Assembly: GCA_944325595.1 (NCBI GenBank)
Contig: CALVAQ010000006.1
Coordinates: forward strand, 52,227-116,226
From: Candidatus Gastranaerophilales bacterium
Lineage (GTDB): Bacteria > Cyanobacteriota > Vampirovibrionia > Gastranaerophilales > Gastranaerophilaceae
Length of the DNA: 64,000 bases
Reading direction: 5' to 3'
Every line of letters starts with the position of its first letter. The first letter of the stretch is position 1. Shown here in pieces: positions 1 through 8,776 of the stretch. The notes beneath the pieces are model-generated. The model was not told the origin of the DNA. It worked only from the letters and a program-made list of their open reading frames with translations, and searched no databases. Position numbers and translations under genes: made by a program.

Positions 1-2
1 CG

Positions 3-2402
3 GTTACAAAACAGAATGCAGTAATTTTGACCAAAAGACCTTCTGTTACGGCAGGTGTGCTGCATGAACTCACCCAGATTGCGGAAAAGCCAAGCGGTTA
101 TTTCAGAGAGTCTGCCTTGTCTGTTGTAAATGAAGAATATTTAAGAGGAATAGGCAAGCTCTTTGACAAAGGGAACAAAGAAAAAAAAGAACTCAAAGAT
201 TTTGCACCATGCACCCCGCTTTCATTGAGTGACTCACAGGAAGATGTAATCAGAAAAATAGAGCAGAATACTTTGCTCGCTGTTTACGGACCTCCGGGCA
301 CGGGTAAATCACAGACTATTGTAAACCTTGTTGCACATCTTGTCTCACACGGAAAAACAGTTCTTGTTGCTTCACGTATGGACAAAGCTGTTGATGTAGT
401 TGCACAAAGGCTTAATGAACTCGGTGCACCTTTTCTTGCACTGCGTGCCGGCAGAATGAATTATCAAAAACAGTTGAGTTTTCAGCTCCAAGATTTGATT
501 GCAAACAAAGTTGACATAGATACCGGCTTTGAAAATGCAATTCTCGTAGATGTCGACGACATGACAGACCTGCTCTCGGCTATAAGGGAACTGGAAAACA
601 AATGCGAAAAAATTCTTTCACTCGAAAAGGAATGGCACAATATCATTGAAAAGAAACAATCCCTTGAATCTGATTTGGGAACAAGAGAGTATATTAATAA
701 AAAACTAAAAAAAGATGAAGTCGAGCAGATAAAAAAAGTTCTTTCAACAATTGAAAAAAATCTTGAAAAATCAGGATTATTCACAAATATTTCCAATACA
801 TTAAATGCACTGAAGCTGAAAAAGATTTTGAATGTTTCTTCTCTTCCCGCAGACCCGGAGTCTATAATAAGGCTTTCTCTTGAGCTACAGGCTGAAGAAA
901 TGGAATGCGATGCAAGGATTATCGAAACGAGAATACACAAAATCGGAAATATCCATCAGCTTTTATCACAAATAAAAGACCTTAAGAAAAAGCAGAGAGG
1001 TCTTGCTGTTGATATTCTAAAAAATAAAAGAAGAGAATCTCTCAAGGGATTGCTAAGAGACCAGATAAAAAGACAAAGACTCATTGTCCACACCAAGGCA
1101 ATAGTGGAGCGCAAAAAGAATCTTCAAAACAGATTGCTTGAAGAAGAAGATTTCAGACCGCTGCTGGAAGCATTCCCCTGCTGGTGCGTGACGACATATG
1201 CCGTATCCGGTTCATTGCCTATGAAATCAGGACTGTTTGATGTGGCAATTATAGATGAGGCATCTCAGTGCGATATAGCAAGCTGTTTTCCGATATTATT
1301 CAGAGCTAAAAAAGCAGTTATAGTCGGGGATGACAAACAGCTTCCGCATTTGTCTTTCCTTGAGAAAGCTAAAGAACAATCCTTCCTGAGTCAATACAAT
1401 ATACCTGATAAATATCAGCTTATGTGGAGATTCAGAACAAACTCAATGTTTGATTTAGCCAATTATTACTCCACAAATCCTGTTTTGCTCGACGAGCATT
1501 TCAGAAGCTATTATCCGATTATTCAATTCAGCAATCAGGAATTTTACGGAAACAGAATCCGCATCATGACAAAAGATTCGGGAACAAATGATGTACTTGA
1601 ATTGCACAAAGTTCCGGACGGAAAAGTTGACTCCGATGCAACAAGAAATATGCCTGAATGCGAAGCTGTTCTAAAAAGGGTGCATGAATTGATTCTCGAA
1701 GACGAAGGAAATGATGAAAACCCTGTATCTATCGGTATAATTTCACCGTTTAGAGGTCAGGTTGATTTGATATCCAAAGCATTGAGACAGGTTTTGACAG
1801 AAACTACAATAAGAAAACACCAGATAGAAGTCGGTACGGCTCATACTTTTCAGGGTGATGAAAGAGACGTAATGATTCTTTCATGGGCTATTGCAGAAAA
1901 CAGCTTTGTTCAGAGTTTGACATTCCTTCAAAAGCCGAATTTGTTTAATGTAGCAATCACCCGTGCACGAAAAAAACTCATAAACTTTATTTCACGTGAC
2001 CCGAAAGGTCTGCCTTCCGGACTATTGAGAGATTATCTTGAATATATAGAAAGATATCTGGATTCAGCAAAAACAGATGAATTTCAAAAAAACAAATTCA
2101 AAAATTCCTTTGAACAGGAAATCGCTCAAGCTCTTGTTATGGAAGGTCTTGAGGTCAAAGCAGGAATTGAAGCCGCAGGAGTAATACCTGATTTGCTTGT
2201 AAAAGACGAATATTCTGACTTTGTTGTTGTCGAAATTGACGGTGTTGAAGACTCTCAAAAGTCAAAAATATCCGATATGAAAAAACAAACTATACTTGAA
2301 CGTGCCGGCTACAAAGTTATCAGAATTTCATTCAGAGAATGGCAGCACAGTTCAACTGCCTGTGTTGACAGAGTAAAAAAGCTTGTTGCGCAGCAAAGTT
2401 AG
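3..2402 (+). CDS. Superfamily 1 (AAA_11/AAA_12, Upf1-like) helicase with C-terminal nuclease-like domain, 5'-truncated
   Basis: An ATP-dependent DNA or RNA helicase that lacks its N terminus. The frame is open to the window edge, so the TTG at 27 is probably internal. Counting from that TTG, Walker A GPPGTGKS lies near residue 88 and Walker B IIDEAS near residue 408. The later helicase motifs VGDDKQLP, ISPFRGQ, TAHTFQGDERD and NVAITRARK follow in order. Between the Walker motifs is a charged helical insertion of about 250 residues, probably coiled coil. The last 100 residues (from about 695) look like a VSR/DUF559-type restriction-endonuclease fold, with IPDLLV followed by VVVEIDG as the likely acidic metal site. 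Helicase-nuclease fusions of this kind occur in repair and in phage defence. The missing N terminus prevents a choice. The gene overlaps the convergent gene tail to tail by 4 bases. Confidence 0.85.
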   Translation, partial: VTKQNAVILTKRPSVTAGVLHELTQIAEKPSGYFRESALSVVNEEYLRGIGKLFDKGNKEKKELKDFAPCTPLSLSDSQEDVIRKIEQNTLLAVYGPPGTGKSQTIVNLVAHLVSHGKTVLVASRMDKAVDVVAQRLNELGAPFLALRAGRMNYQKQLSFQLQDLIANKVDIDTGFENAILVDVDDMTDLLSAIRELENKCEKILSLEKEWHNIIEKKQSLESDLGTREYINKKLKKDEVEQIKKVLSTIEKNLEKSGLFTNISNTLNALKLKKILNVSSLPADPESIIRLSLELQAEEMECDARIIETRIHKIGNIHQLLSQIKDLKKKQRGLAVDILKNKRRESLKGLLRDQIKRQRLIVHTKAIVERKKNLQNRLLEEEDFRPLLEAFPCWCVTTYAVSGSLPMKSGLFDVAIIDEASQCDIASCFPILFRAKKAVIVGDDKQLPHLSFLEKAKEQSFLSQYNIPDKYQLMWRFRTNSMFDLANYYSTNPVLLDEHFRSYYPIIQFSNQEFYGNRIRIMTKDSGTNDVLELHKVPDGKVDSDATRNMPECEAVLKRVHELILEDEGNDENPVSIGIISPFRGQVDLISKALRQVLTETTIRKHQIEVGTAHTFQGDERDVMILSWAIAENSFVQSLTFLQKPNLFNVAITRARKKLINFISRDPKGLPSGLLRDYLEYIERYLDSAKTDEFQKNKFKNSFEQEIAQALVMEGLEVKAGIEAAGVIPDLLVKDEYSDFVVVEIDGVEDSQKSKISDMKKQTILERAGYKVIRISFREWQHSSTACVDRVKKLVAQQS

Positions 2403-2662
2403 CCTATTTTATTAAATCTAATACCGGCATCTTTGAATATTTGTTCAAAGCCTTTGTCTTCTTTATCTTTGATATCAAAGATATAATCCTCTGCACCGAC
2501 AACACCGCTGCCAAATACCTTTTGAGTCATTTCGGAACTGTTTTTTGAAGCACCTATACCAAATCCCAATGCCATTAAATGAGCGGGATTGTTGAGATAA
2601 ATATCTTCGCCTTTAATCTGGTATTTACTGCCGAAAGAAACGTTATACGGATTTATTTTCAT
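2399..2662 (-). CDS. Small hypothetical protein (87 aa)
   Basis: I do not recognise a characterised family. The 87-residue product has no signal peptide or membrane segment. It begins MKINPYNVSFGSKYQI. The short SFGSKY-type stretch near the N terminus resembles starts I associate with lineage-specific proteins of Gastranaerophilales-like genomes, but I cannot verify this here. The C-terminal half is charged and probably helical. The start is supported by a strong ribosome binding site (AAAGGAG) about 6 bases upstream. The stop overlaps the end of the helicase gene on the other strand. The good ribosome binding site makes a real gene likely; its function is unknown. Confidence 0.6.
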   Translation of the reverse strand: MKINPYNVSFGSKYQIKGEDIYLNNPAHLMALGFGIGASKNSSEMTQKVFGSGVVGAEDYIFDIKDKEDKGFEQIFKDAGIRFNKIG

Positions 2663-2755
2663 TTTGCACTCCTTTTTTCAACACTAATGATAACAGCTGA
2701 ACAATAATTCTTTTGCTGTTTTAGCTGATTATGTTTTACAAATATTAATGATAAA

Positions 2756-3877
2756 TCAGAATCCGATAAGCATTGAAAGCTCGGAATAAGGTATACCAAG
2801 TGACTTTGCAACATCAGGGTTGGTGAGCTTTCCCTGATAAGTGTTTGTTCCTTTATATAACTCAGGCGTTGCTTTTACGGCAGCTATAAAACCTTTTTCC
2901 GTAAGTTTTAAAACATAAGGCATAATGTAATTGTTGAGAGAAATTGTTGCCGTTCTTGCCACGCAGCTGGGAATATTCGGAACTGCATAATGAATAACAC
3001 CGTGTTTTTCAAAAACAGGATTATCGATTGATGTAGGTTCTTGTATAGTTTCAAAAATCCCGCCCTGATCAATCGAAACATCAACAATAACTGCACCCTT
3101 TTTCATCTTTTTGACCATGTCCTCCGAAACTACGTGGGGAGCTTTCTTTGAAGGAATAAGGACTGCACCGATTACAATATCTGAGCGTTGTATATATTTT
3201 TCTAGATTGTAATTATTACAAATTACAGTAGAAATCTTTCCGTCAAAAGTCTTTTCAATTTCATACAACTTCTGGGGGCATACATCAAGCACCGTAACAT
3301 TTGCACCCATACCAAGAGCAATTCTGGCAGCATTTGTACCGACGACTCCGGCACCAATAATCATAACTCTTGCCGGATAAACACCCGGCACTCCGCCAAG
3401 AAGTTTTCCGGTACCGCCAAAATCACTTTCAAGATATCGTGCACCTATTTGTACAGCCATTTTTCCGGCAATTTCACTCATCGGGAACAAGGCAGGCAGT
3501 GAACCGTCTTCTTTCTCGATTGTTTCATATGCAATTGCGGTAATCTTTTTCTTTTTAAGAATTTCCGTAAGCTCCGGCTCAACAGCAAGGTGATAATATG
3601 CAATAATTGTTTGACCTGTTTTTAAGAGAGGATATTCTTCTTTTTGGAGTTCTTTTACCTTAATGATAATTTCTGATTTGGAATAAATCTCTTCTGCTGT
3701 CTCAATAATTTTTGCACCGGCTTCTTCATACATAGAATCAGAAAAACCGACCTTATCACCGGCACCTTTTTCCACGTAAACGGTGTTGCCATTTTCCGTA
3801 AGCTGTCTTACTGATGAGGGTATTAAAGAAACCCTGCATTCACAGTTTTTTATCTCCTTTGGAACACCGACTATCAT
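2756..3877 (-). CDS. ald: Alanine dehydrogenase
   Basis: NAD-dependent L-alanine dehydrogenase, which converts alanine and water reversibly to pyruvate, ammonia and NADH in the cytoplasm. The 373-residue length is normal for the family. Substrate-site residues Arg15, Lys75 and His96 fall at the positions known from characterised Ald enzymes. The nucleotide-binding Rossmann motif GAGVVGTNAARIALG lies near residue 175, and the catalytic Asp is in VSIDQGG near residue 270. The start ATG has a purine-rich GGAGGT site just upstream. The gene precedes nothing obviously co-functional, and pyrF lies only about 20 bases upstream on the same strand. The enzyme would link amino-acid nitrogen with the pyruvate used by NifJ further right. 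Confidence 0.95.
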   Translation of the reverse strand: MIVGVPKEIKNCECRVSLIPSSVRQLTENGNTVYVEKGAGDKVGFSDSMYEEAGAKIIETAEEIYSKSEIIIKVKELQKEEYPLLKTGQTIIAYYHLAVEPELTEILKKKKITAIAYETIEKEDGSLPALFPMSEIAGKMAVQIGARYLESDFGGTGKLLGGVPGVYPARVMIIGAGVVGTNAARIALGMGANVTVLDVCPQKLYEIEKTFDGKISTVICNNYNLEKYIQRSDIVIGAVLIPSKKAPHVVSEDMVKKMKKGAVIVDVSIDQGGIFETIQEPTSIDNPVFEKHGVIHYAVPNIPSCVARTATISLNNYIMPYVLKLTEKGFIAAVKATPELYKGTNTYQGKLTNPDVAKSLGIPYSELSMLIGF

Positions 3878-3897
3878 TGAGACCTCCTTGAGTATTA

Positions 3898-4656
3898 TTA
3901 AACCTGAACAGATTTGGATGCTTCTTCTATTTCATCAATAATTAGATTTGCTGCAGCAATAGGGTCTTCCGCAGCGGTAATTGGTCTGCCGACTACCATA
4001 TAGTCTACACCTGCTCTGATTGCATCAGCAGGGGTAACAACACGAATCTGGTCATTAACAACGGACCAGGTAGGACGAATAGCCGGACACAAAATAATAA
4101 ATTCATCAGAAAATTCTTTTCTGATTTTTCTTGCTTCCGATGCACTCGCAATAACACCGTCAATCTTTGATTCTTGAGCGAGATAAGTAAGATGTGAGAC
4201 ATATTCATCAATGTTCATTTTTACGTTGAGTTCTTCTGTCAAGGTTCTTTGTCCAAAGCTGGACAATAAAGTAACCCCAAGAATTGTCGGCATAGGCTGG
4301 TTATATTTTTTAGCAGTTTCTCTTGCTACTTTCACTGTTGTACCGAGCATTTTTGTTCCGCCAGCAAGGTGAGCACTGAAAGTTGTTACGCCTCTTTTTA
4401 CAAGGTTCGATGCCGCTTTTGCAACAGTGGACGGAATGTCATGGAATTTTGCATCAAAATATACGTCTCCGCCTGATTTTTTTATCAAATCTATGGCTTC
4501 ATAGCCACAGGAAATAAATAGCTGCGGACCGACTTTGAAACAGCCGACATAGTCTTTTAGCAGTGTTACCAATCTTTCAACTTCTTCAAGAGAATCTGTA
4601 TCCAGTGCAAGAACTATTCTGTCTTTTGCTGATAAATTTTTATTATTAAAACCCAT
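3898..4656 (-). CDS. pyrF: Orotidine 5'-phosphate decarboxylase
   Basis: Decarboxylates OMP to UMP, the last step of de novo pyrimidine synthesis. The catalytic D-x-K-x-x-D signature is seen as FDAKFHDIPS, the N-terminal strand as RIVLALDTDS, and the phosphate-gripper end as VVGRPITAA. A longer reading exists from an ATG at 4701, giving 267 residues. The ATG at 4656 gives 252 residues, closer to the family norm. Neither start has a convincing ribosome binding site, so the start is uncertain. It lies on the minus strand between tsaD and ald and is probably transcribed with them. Other pyrimidine genes are not in the window. Confidence 0.93.
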   Translation of the reverse strand: MGFNNKNLSAKDRIVLALDTDSLEEVERLVTLLKDYVGCFKVGPQLFISCGYEAIDLIKKSGGDVYFDAKFHDIPSTVAKAASNLVKRGVTTFSAHLAGGTKMLGTTVKVARETAKKYNQPMPTILGVTLLSSFGQRTLTEELNVKMNIDEYVSHLTYLAQESKIDGVIASASEARKIRKEFSDEFIILCPAIRPTWSVVNDQIRVVTPADAIRAGVDYMVVGRPITAAEDPIAAANLIIDEIEEASKSVQV

Positions 4657-4741
4657 ACCCAATCCATTATTAAAAATACTATAGCTCTTCAAATATAGCA
4701 TTTTAATTGTATTAGTGCAATACTTTAGAGCCTTAAATACA

Positions 4742-5800
4742 CTAGCATCTTGAAAATACTTCTATCTCGAGTGAGTCCATAGTATTGGCAAGAAAATATG
4801 CGGAACTGGCAATCATCGAGGCATTATCAGTGCAGTATTTCATTGCGGGAGCAAAGACTCTGTATCCTTTATCATTAAGCGCAAAAAATTTCTTTCTGAT
4901 TTCTGAATTTGCAGCGACTCCTCCACCCAGCACTATCTGTTTGATATTGTATTTTTCAGCAGCTTTAAGTGTTTTTTTGAATAGCGTTGAAGTTATACAT
5001 TCTTGAAAACTTGCGGCTATATCTTCCTTAGGCAGGCAGCCCAGTTCTTTTTCAAGCTTTCTTGTAAGATTTAAAACAGCGGTTTTTAATCCTGAAAAGC
5101 TAAAATCAAACTCACCCGGAACTTTTGCCTCGGGCAGTTTGTATGCATGAGGGTTTCCGTCCGGTGCCATCCTGTCAAGATTTAATCCGCCCGGATAAGG
5201 AAGCCCCAGAAGCCTTGCAACTTTGTCATATGCCTCGCCCGTAGCATCATCTATTGTTTCACCTATTATTTGCTGATTTAGATAATCATCAACTTTTATA
5301 ATCTGTGTATGACCGCCGCTTATTAACAATGCAATCATAGGAGGTTTCAAATCCGTATCAATATAATTTGCACAAACATGAGCATTCAAATGATTAACAC
5401 CGATAAACGGTTTGTCGTAAGTGATTGCAAGAGCTTTAGCTGCATTTAGCCCGACGAGAAGAGACCCGACAAGACCCGGACCGACCGTAGCCGCAACAGC
5501 AGTAATATCCTGCGGCTTCAAACCGGACTGTTCAAATGCCTCCCGTATAATCAAATTCACAGCATCAAGATGTTCTCTTGCCGCAACCTCAGGAACAACC
5601 CCTCCAAATTTTTGGTGTGTTTTTATCTGAGATGCAACGACATTTGCAAGAACCTCTCTTCCGTTTTTGACAATAGCACACGCTGTCTCGTCACAGCTGG
5701 ACTCGAGAGCCATGATTATTATGTCTTCTTTTGCATCAGGTCCGATATAAACAGATTCACCGGAAATCGGTTTTTTAAACTCTTTAATCAGTTGTGTCAT
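4742..5800 (-). CDS. tsaD: tRNA N6-threonylcarbamoyladenosine transferase TsaD
   Basis: Kae1/YgjD/TsaD family. It transfers threonylcarbamoyl from TC-AMP to A37 of ANN-decoding tRNAs, acting with TsaB and TsaE. The family start MALESSCDETA is present, as are the metal-binding HLNAH motif near residue 136 and SGGHTQI. The C-terminal Asp-containing segment CTDNASMIA is also present. The ORF carries about 28 residues ahead of the conserved start, either a short lineage-specific extension or a start called too far upstream. The gene begins 4 bases after the thrS stop, so the two are co-transcribed; both act on threonine and tRNA. tsaE and tsaB sit together at 34.3-35.5 kb. Confidence 0.95.
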   Translation of the reverse strand: MTQLIKEFKKPISGESVYIGPDAKEDIIIMALESSCDETACAIVKNGREVLANVVASQIKTHQKFGGVVPEVAAREHLDAVNLIIREAFEQSGLKPQDITAVAATVGPGLVGSLLVGLNAAKALAITYDKPFIGVNHLNAHVCANYIDTDLKPPMIALLISGGHTQIIKVDDYLNQQIIGETIDDATGEAYDKVARLLGLPYPGGLNLDRMAPDGNPHAYKLPEAKVPGEFDFSFSGLKTAVLNLTRKLEKELGCLPKEDIAASFQECITSTLFKKTLKAAEKYNIKQIVLGGGVAANSEIRKKFFALNDKGYRVFAPAMKYCTDNASMIASSAYFLANTMDSLEIEVFSRC

Positions 5801-5804
5801 TTTC

Positions 5805-7754
5805 TTACACTCTGTTTTTTATTTCATCATGAAGCATAGCCTCAAACTCATCAACCGATTTTGTTCCGATTGGACCTTTGCCTCTTTTTCTGATAGCGAC
5901 AGTACCGTCAGCCATTTCTTTGTCACCGACTACTACGACATAAGGTATCTTTTTATCCTGCAGAGCATCCCTGATTTTGTAGTTCATACTTTCCGAACGG
6001 TCATCAAGATTTGCTCTGATACCGGAGTTTCTCAATTGTTTGTAGACTTTTTCTGCATAATCAAGATGTCTGTCAGTAGCAATCGGAACGACATCAACCT
6101 GTGTCGGAGCAAGCCATAGCGGGAATGCACCTGCATAGTGTTCAATCAAAATGCCGTGGAAACGTTCCATTGAACCAAATACTACTCTGTGCAGCATAAG
6201 AGGTGTCTTCAACTGACCGTCTTTGTCCTGATATTTGATATCAAAACGGGCAGGCAGGTTAAAGTCAAGTTGAATTGTAGCACACTGCCATGTTCTGCCG
6301 ATTGCATCTTTTACTTTAAAGTCAATTTTCGGACCGTAGAATGCGCCGTCGCCTTCGTTGATTTCATATTTCATACCACGGCGTTCCATTGCTTCTTTCA
6401 AGCCTGCCTCGGCTTTATCCCAATTTTCAATTTCACCGATATAGCTTTCGGGACGGGTAGAAAGCTCTACTTCAAAGTTCATTTTGAAAATTGCCATAGT
6501 ATCAGCTACAAAATCAATGATTTCATTGATTTCATCAACAAGCTGCTCCGGTGTACAGAAGATGTGAGCATCATCCTGAGTAAAGCCCTGAACACGGGTC
6601 AAGCCGCCCAAAGCGCCGGAGTGTTCTCTTCTGTATACAGTACCCAGTTCTGCCATTCGCAAAGGCAAAGAGCGGTATGAGTGTCTGTTTGCTTGATAAA
6701 TCAATATATGGAAAGGACAGTTCATCGGTTTTAAGATGTACTGGTCGTCTGATTCATCTTCTTTCTGGATAAAGAACATATTTTCTCTGTAGTGGTCAGC
6801 GTGACCTGAGATTTCCCAGAGTTTTGATTTTGCAATATGAGGAGTGTTTACAATTACGTATCCTCTTTTTCTGTGCTCTGTTCTCCAGTAATTTTCAATT
6901 TCTTCTCTTACGACAGCAAGGTTCGGATGCCACAAAACAAGCCCTGCTCCGAGTTCTTCTCTGGTTGAGAACAAGTCAAGTTTTGCGCCGAGTTTTCTGT
7001 GGTCACGTTTTTCAGCCTCTTCCATCATTGTGAGATAAGCTTTGAGGTCATCTTTTGTCCAGAAAGCAGTAGCATAAATTCTTTGAAGCATTTTATTTTT
7101 TGCATTACCTCTCCAGTATGCACCTGCAACCTTCATCAATTTAAAAGCTTTGATAAATGAGGTATTCGGAAGGTGCGGACCTGCACAAAGGTCGTTGAAC
7201 AAAGATTGTCCCTCACTGTTTTTTGTCAAAAACAGAGTTGGTTTGTGCTCTCTGTGTTCTTCAAGAAGTTCTGCTTTATAAATTTCTCCTTGAGATTTAA
7301 ATTCATTAATTTGGGCATCCACATCCGGTATAAGGTATTTTTCGAATGTAAGATTTTGTTTTACAATCTCGTGCATTTTGTCTTCGATTTTTTTGAGGTC
7401 TTCTTCAGTAAAAGTATGACCTTCCAAATCAAAGTCATAATAAAAACCGTTTTCAATAGCGGGACCTATTGCCAGTTTTGCCTGCGGGAACAAGTCAATT
7501 ACAGCCTGTGCCATAATGTGAGAAGTCGAATGTCTCAAAATATGCAAAGTTTCCGGGTCTTTTGATGTAAGTATTTTGACTTTGTCATTATTTGAAAGAG
7601 GTGTTCGAATGTCTTTTGTTTCTCCGTTTATTTCAAGTGCAACAGCATTTTTTGCAAGACCTTCACTGATAGTCTTTGCCAAATCAAATCCGTTTGCGCC
7701 TTCTTGTAATGAAATTTTCGAATTGTCAGGCAGAATTACCTCGATATTAGACAT
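5805..7754 (-). CDS. thrS: Threonyl-tRNA synthetase
   Basis: Class II synthetase charging tRNA-Thr. Domains run in order: TGS at about residues 1-60, the editing domain with HSTSH near residue 75, the catalytic core with motif 2 and MNCPFH, and the C-terminal anticodon-binding domain. Zn-site and editing histidines are present, so the enzyme should both charge and edit. The ORF reaches 7787, but the ATG at 7754 (MSNIEVILP) has a GAGGT site about 7 bases upstream and gives the normal length of about 649. It is followed by tsaD after 4 bases. Confidence 0.96.
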   Translation of the reverse strand: MSNIEVILPDNSKISLQEGANGFDLAKTISEGLAKNAVALEINGETKDIRTPLSNNDKVKILTSKDPETLHILRHSTSHIMAQAVIDLFPQAKLAIGPAIENGFYYDFDLEGHTFTEEDLKKIEDKMHEIVKQNLTFEKYLIPDVDAQINEFKSQGEIYKAELLEEHREHKPTLFLTKNSEGQSLFNDLCAGPHLPNTSFIKAFKLMKVAGAYWRGNAKNKMLQRIYATAFWTKDDLKAYLTMMEEAEKRDHRKLGAKLDLFSTREELGAGLVLWHPNLAVVREEIENYWRTEHRKRGYVIVNTPHIAKSKLWEISGHADHYRENMFFIQKEDESDDQYILKPMNCPFHILIYQANRHSYRSLPLRMAELGTVYRREHSGALGGLTRVQGFTQDDAHIFCTPEQLVDEINEIIDFVADTMAIFKMNFEVELSTRPESYIGEIENWDKAEAGLKEAMERRGMKYEINEGDGAFYGPKIDFKVKDAIGRTWQCATIQLDFNLPARFDIKYQDKDGQLKTPLMLHRVVFGSMERFHGILIEHYAGAFPLWLAPTQVDVVPIATDRHLDYAEKVYKQLRNSGIRANLDDRSESMNYKIRDALQDKKIPYVVVVGDKEMADGTVAIRKRGKGPIGTKSVDEFEAMLHDEIKNRV

Positions 7755-7832
7755 TGTTTTTACCTCATTTTCCTCTACGTAATACATTTATAACACCCTA
7801 AAAAATCTATTGCAATTTGTGGCTAGTTCAAG

Positions 7833-7861
7833 TTGACTATATAAAGAACTTGTAATATAAT
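7833..7861 (+). promoter_or_regulatory. Sigma-70 promoter of rpaB
   Basis: A -35 TTGACT (7833-7838) and a perfect -10 TATAAT (7856-7861) are separated by exactly 17 bases. The expected start near 7868 leaves a leader of about 95 bases before the ATG at 7965. TTGTAAT/TTACAA-like half-sites occur at 7849-7856, 7879-7886 and 7905-7912 (see findings). Confidence 0.7.
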
Positions 7862-7964
7862 TTAAAGAAAATAAATATTTTGTAATATTACTTAAAATGG
7901 TGATTTTACAAAGGCTTTTATACTTTGTGTTTTAGACATACGGAAAGAAAGATAGGTTTTTAAC

Positions 7965-8714
7965 ATGTGTCCAACAAATGAAGCGAATGAACAGGGTGAA
8001 GTAAAACAAAAGATTTTGGTTGCGGATGATGAAGCAAGTATCCGTAGAATTTTGGAAACCAGATTAGGGATGATTGGCTATGATGTTGTTACTGCAGCAG
8101 ACGGTGAAGAAGCTGTTGCTGTTTTTAACAAAGAAAATCCTGATTTGGTCGTTTTGGATGTAATGATGCCTAAAATGGATGGTTACGGTGTTTGCCGTGA
8201 AATCAGAAGAACTTCTGATGTACCGATTATTATTCTTACGGCATTGGGTGATGTATCCGAAAGAATTACCGGTCTTGAACTCGGTGCAGATGACTATGTA
8301 GTCAAACCGTTCAGCCCGAAAGAACTTGAAGCCCGTGTAAAATCTGTTTTGAGACGTTCAACTAACAGAGAGATTGCGCCGTCAACCGGTAAAGTTACAA
8401 AAAACGTTATCACAACAGGCAACATCAAAATTGATACAGCAAGAAGACAGGTATTCAGAAAGAACGAAAGAATCAGACTCACAGGTATGGAATTCAGCCT
8501 GCTTGAGCTTCTTGTAAACAACTCCGGTCAGGCATATTCAAGAAACGAAATTCTTCAATATGTTTGGGCTTATCCGCCGGATCACAGAATCGATACAAGA
8601 GTTGTTGACGTTCATATCTCAAGACTGCGTTCAAAACTTGAAACAGACCCGGCAAATCCAGAACTGATTTTGACTGCACGTGGTATAGGTTATATGTTCG
8701 CAAGAATTTCATAA
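7965..8714 (+). CDS. rpaB: OmpR-family response regulator, RpaB orthologue
   Basis: DNA-binding two-component response regulator, 249 residues. The receiver domain is at about 16-135, with the acidic pair DDEAS, phospho-acceptor Asp in VVLDVMMPK, and Lys in VVKPFSPKELEAR. A winged-helix Trans_reg_C domain fills about 150-248. It resembles cyanobacterial RpaB nearly throughout: the segments SIRRILETRL, YDVVTAADGEEA, LTGMEFSLLELLV, HIDTRVVDVHISRLR-like and ELILTARGIGY are family hallmarks. In Cyanobacteria RpaB is essential and represses or activates light- and redox-responsive genes through HLR1 boxes. This organism shows no photosynthesis genes here, so its inputs must differ. It has its own promoter and a downstream terminator, so it is probably monocistronic. 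No cognate kinase is adjacent. Confidence 0.88.
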   Translation: MCPTNEANEQGEVKQKILVADDEASIRRILETRLGMIGYDVVTAADGEEAVAVFNKENPDLVVLDVMMPKMDGYGVCREIRRTSDVPIIILTALGDVSERITGLELGADDYVVKPFSPKELEARVKSVLRRSTNREIAPSTGKVTKNVITTGNIKIDTARRQVFRKNERIRLTGMEFSLLELLVNNSGQAYSRNEILQYVWAYPPDHRIDTRVVDVHISRLRSKLETDPANPELILTARGIGYMFARIS

Positions 8715-8733
8715 TAAATATAATCAACAATAC

Positions 8734-8764
8734 AAAAAAGACCTCTGTTTTGGAGGTCTTTTTT
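8734..8764. terminator. Bidirectional intrinsic terminator between rpaB and fumarase
   Basis: An inverted repeat pairs AAAAAAGACCTC (8734-8745) with its complement at 8753-8764 around a 7-base loop. It gives an A-tract on one side and a T-tract on the other, so it can end both convergent genes. Confidence 0.85.
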
Positions 8765-8776
8765 GTATCTAAATTT

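Noticed and set aside
7849..7912. A complete HLR1 box in the rpaB promoter
   Set aside because: Only single half-sites are present; none is followed by a second octamer at 10-base spacing, so I report half-sites only.
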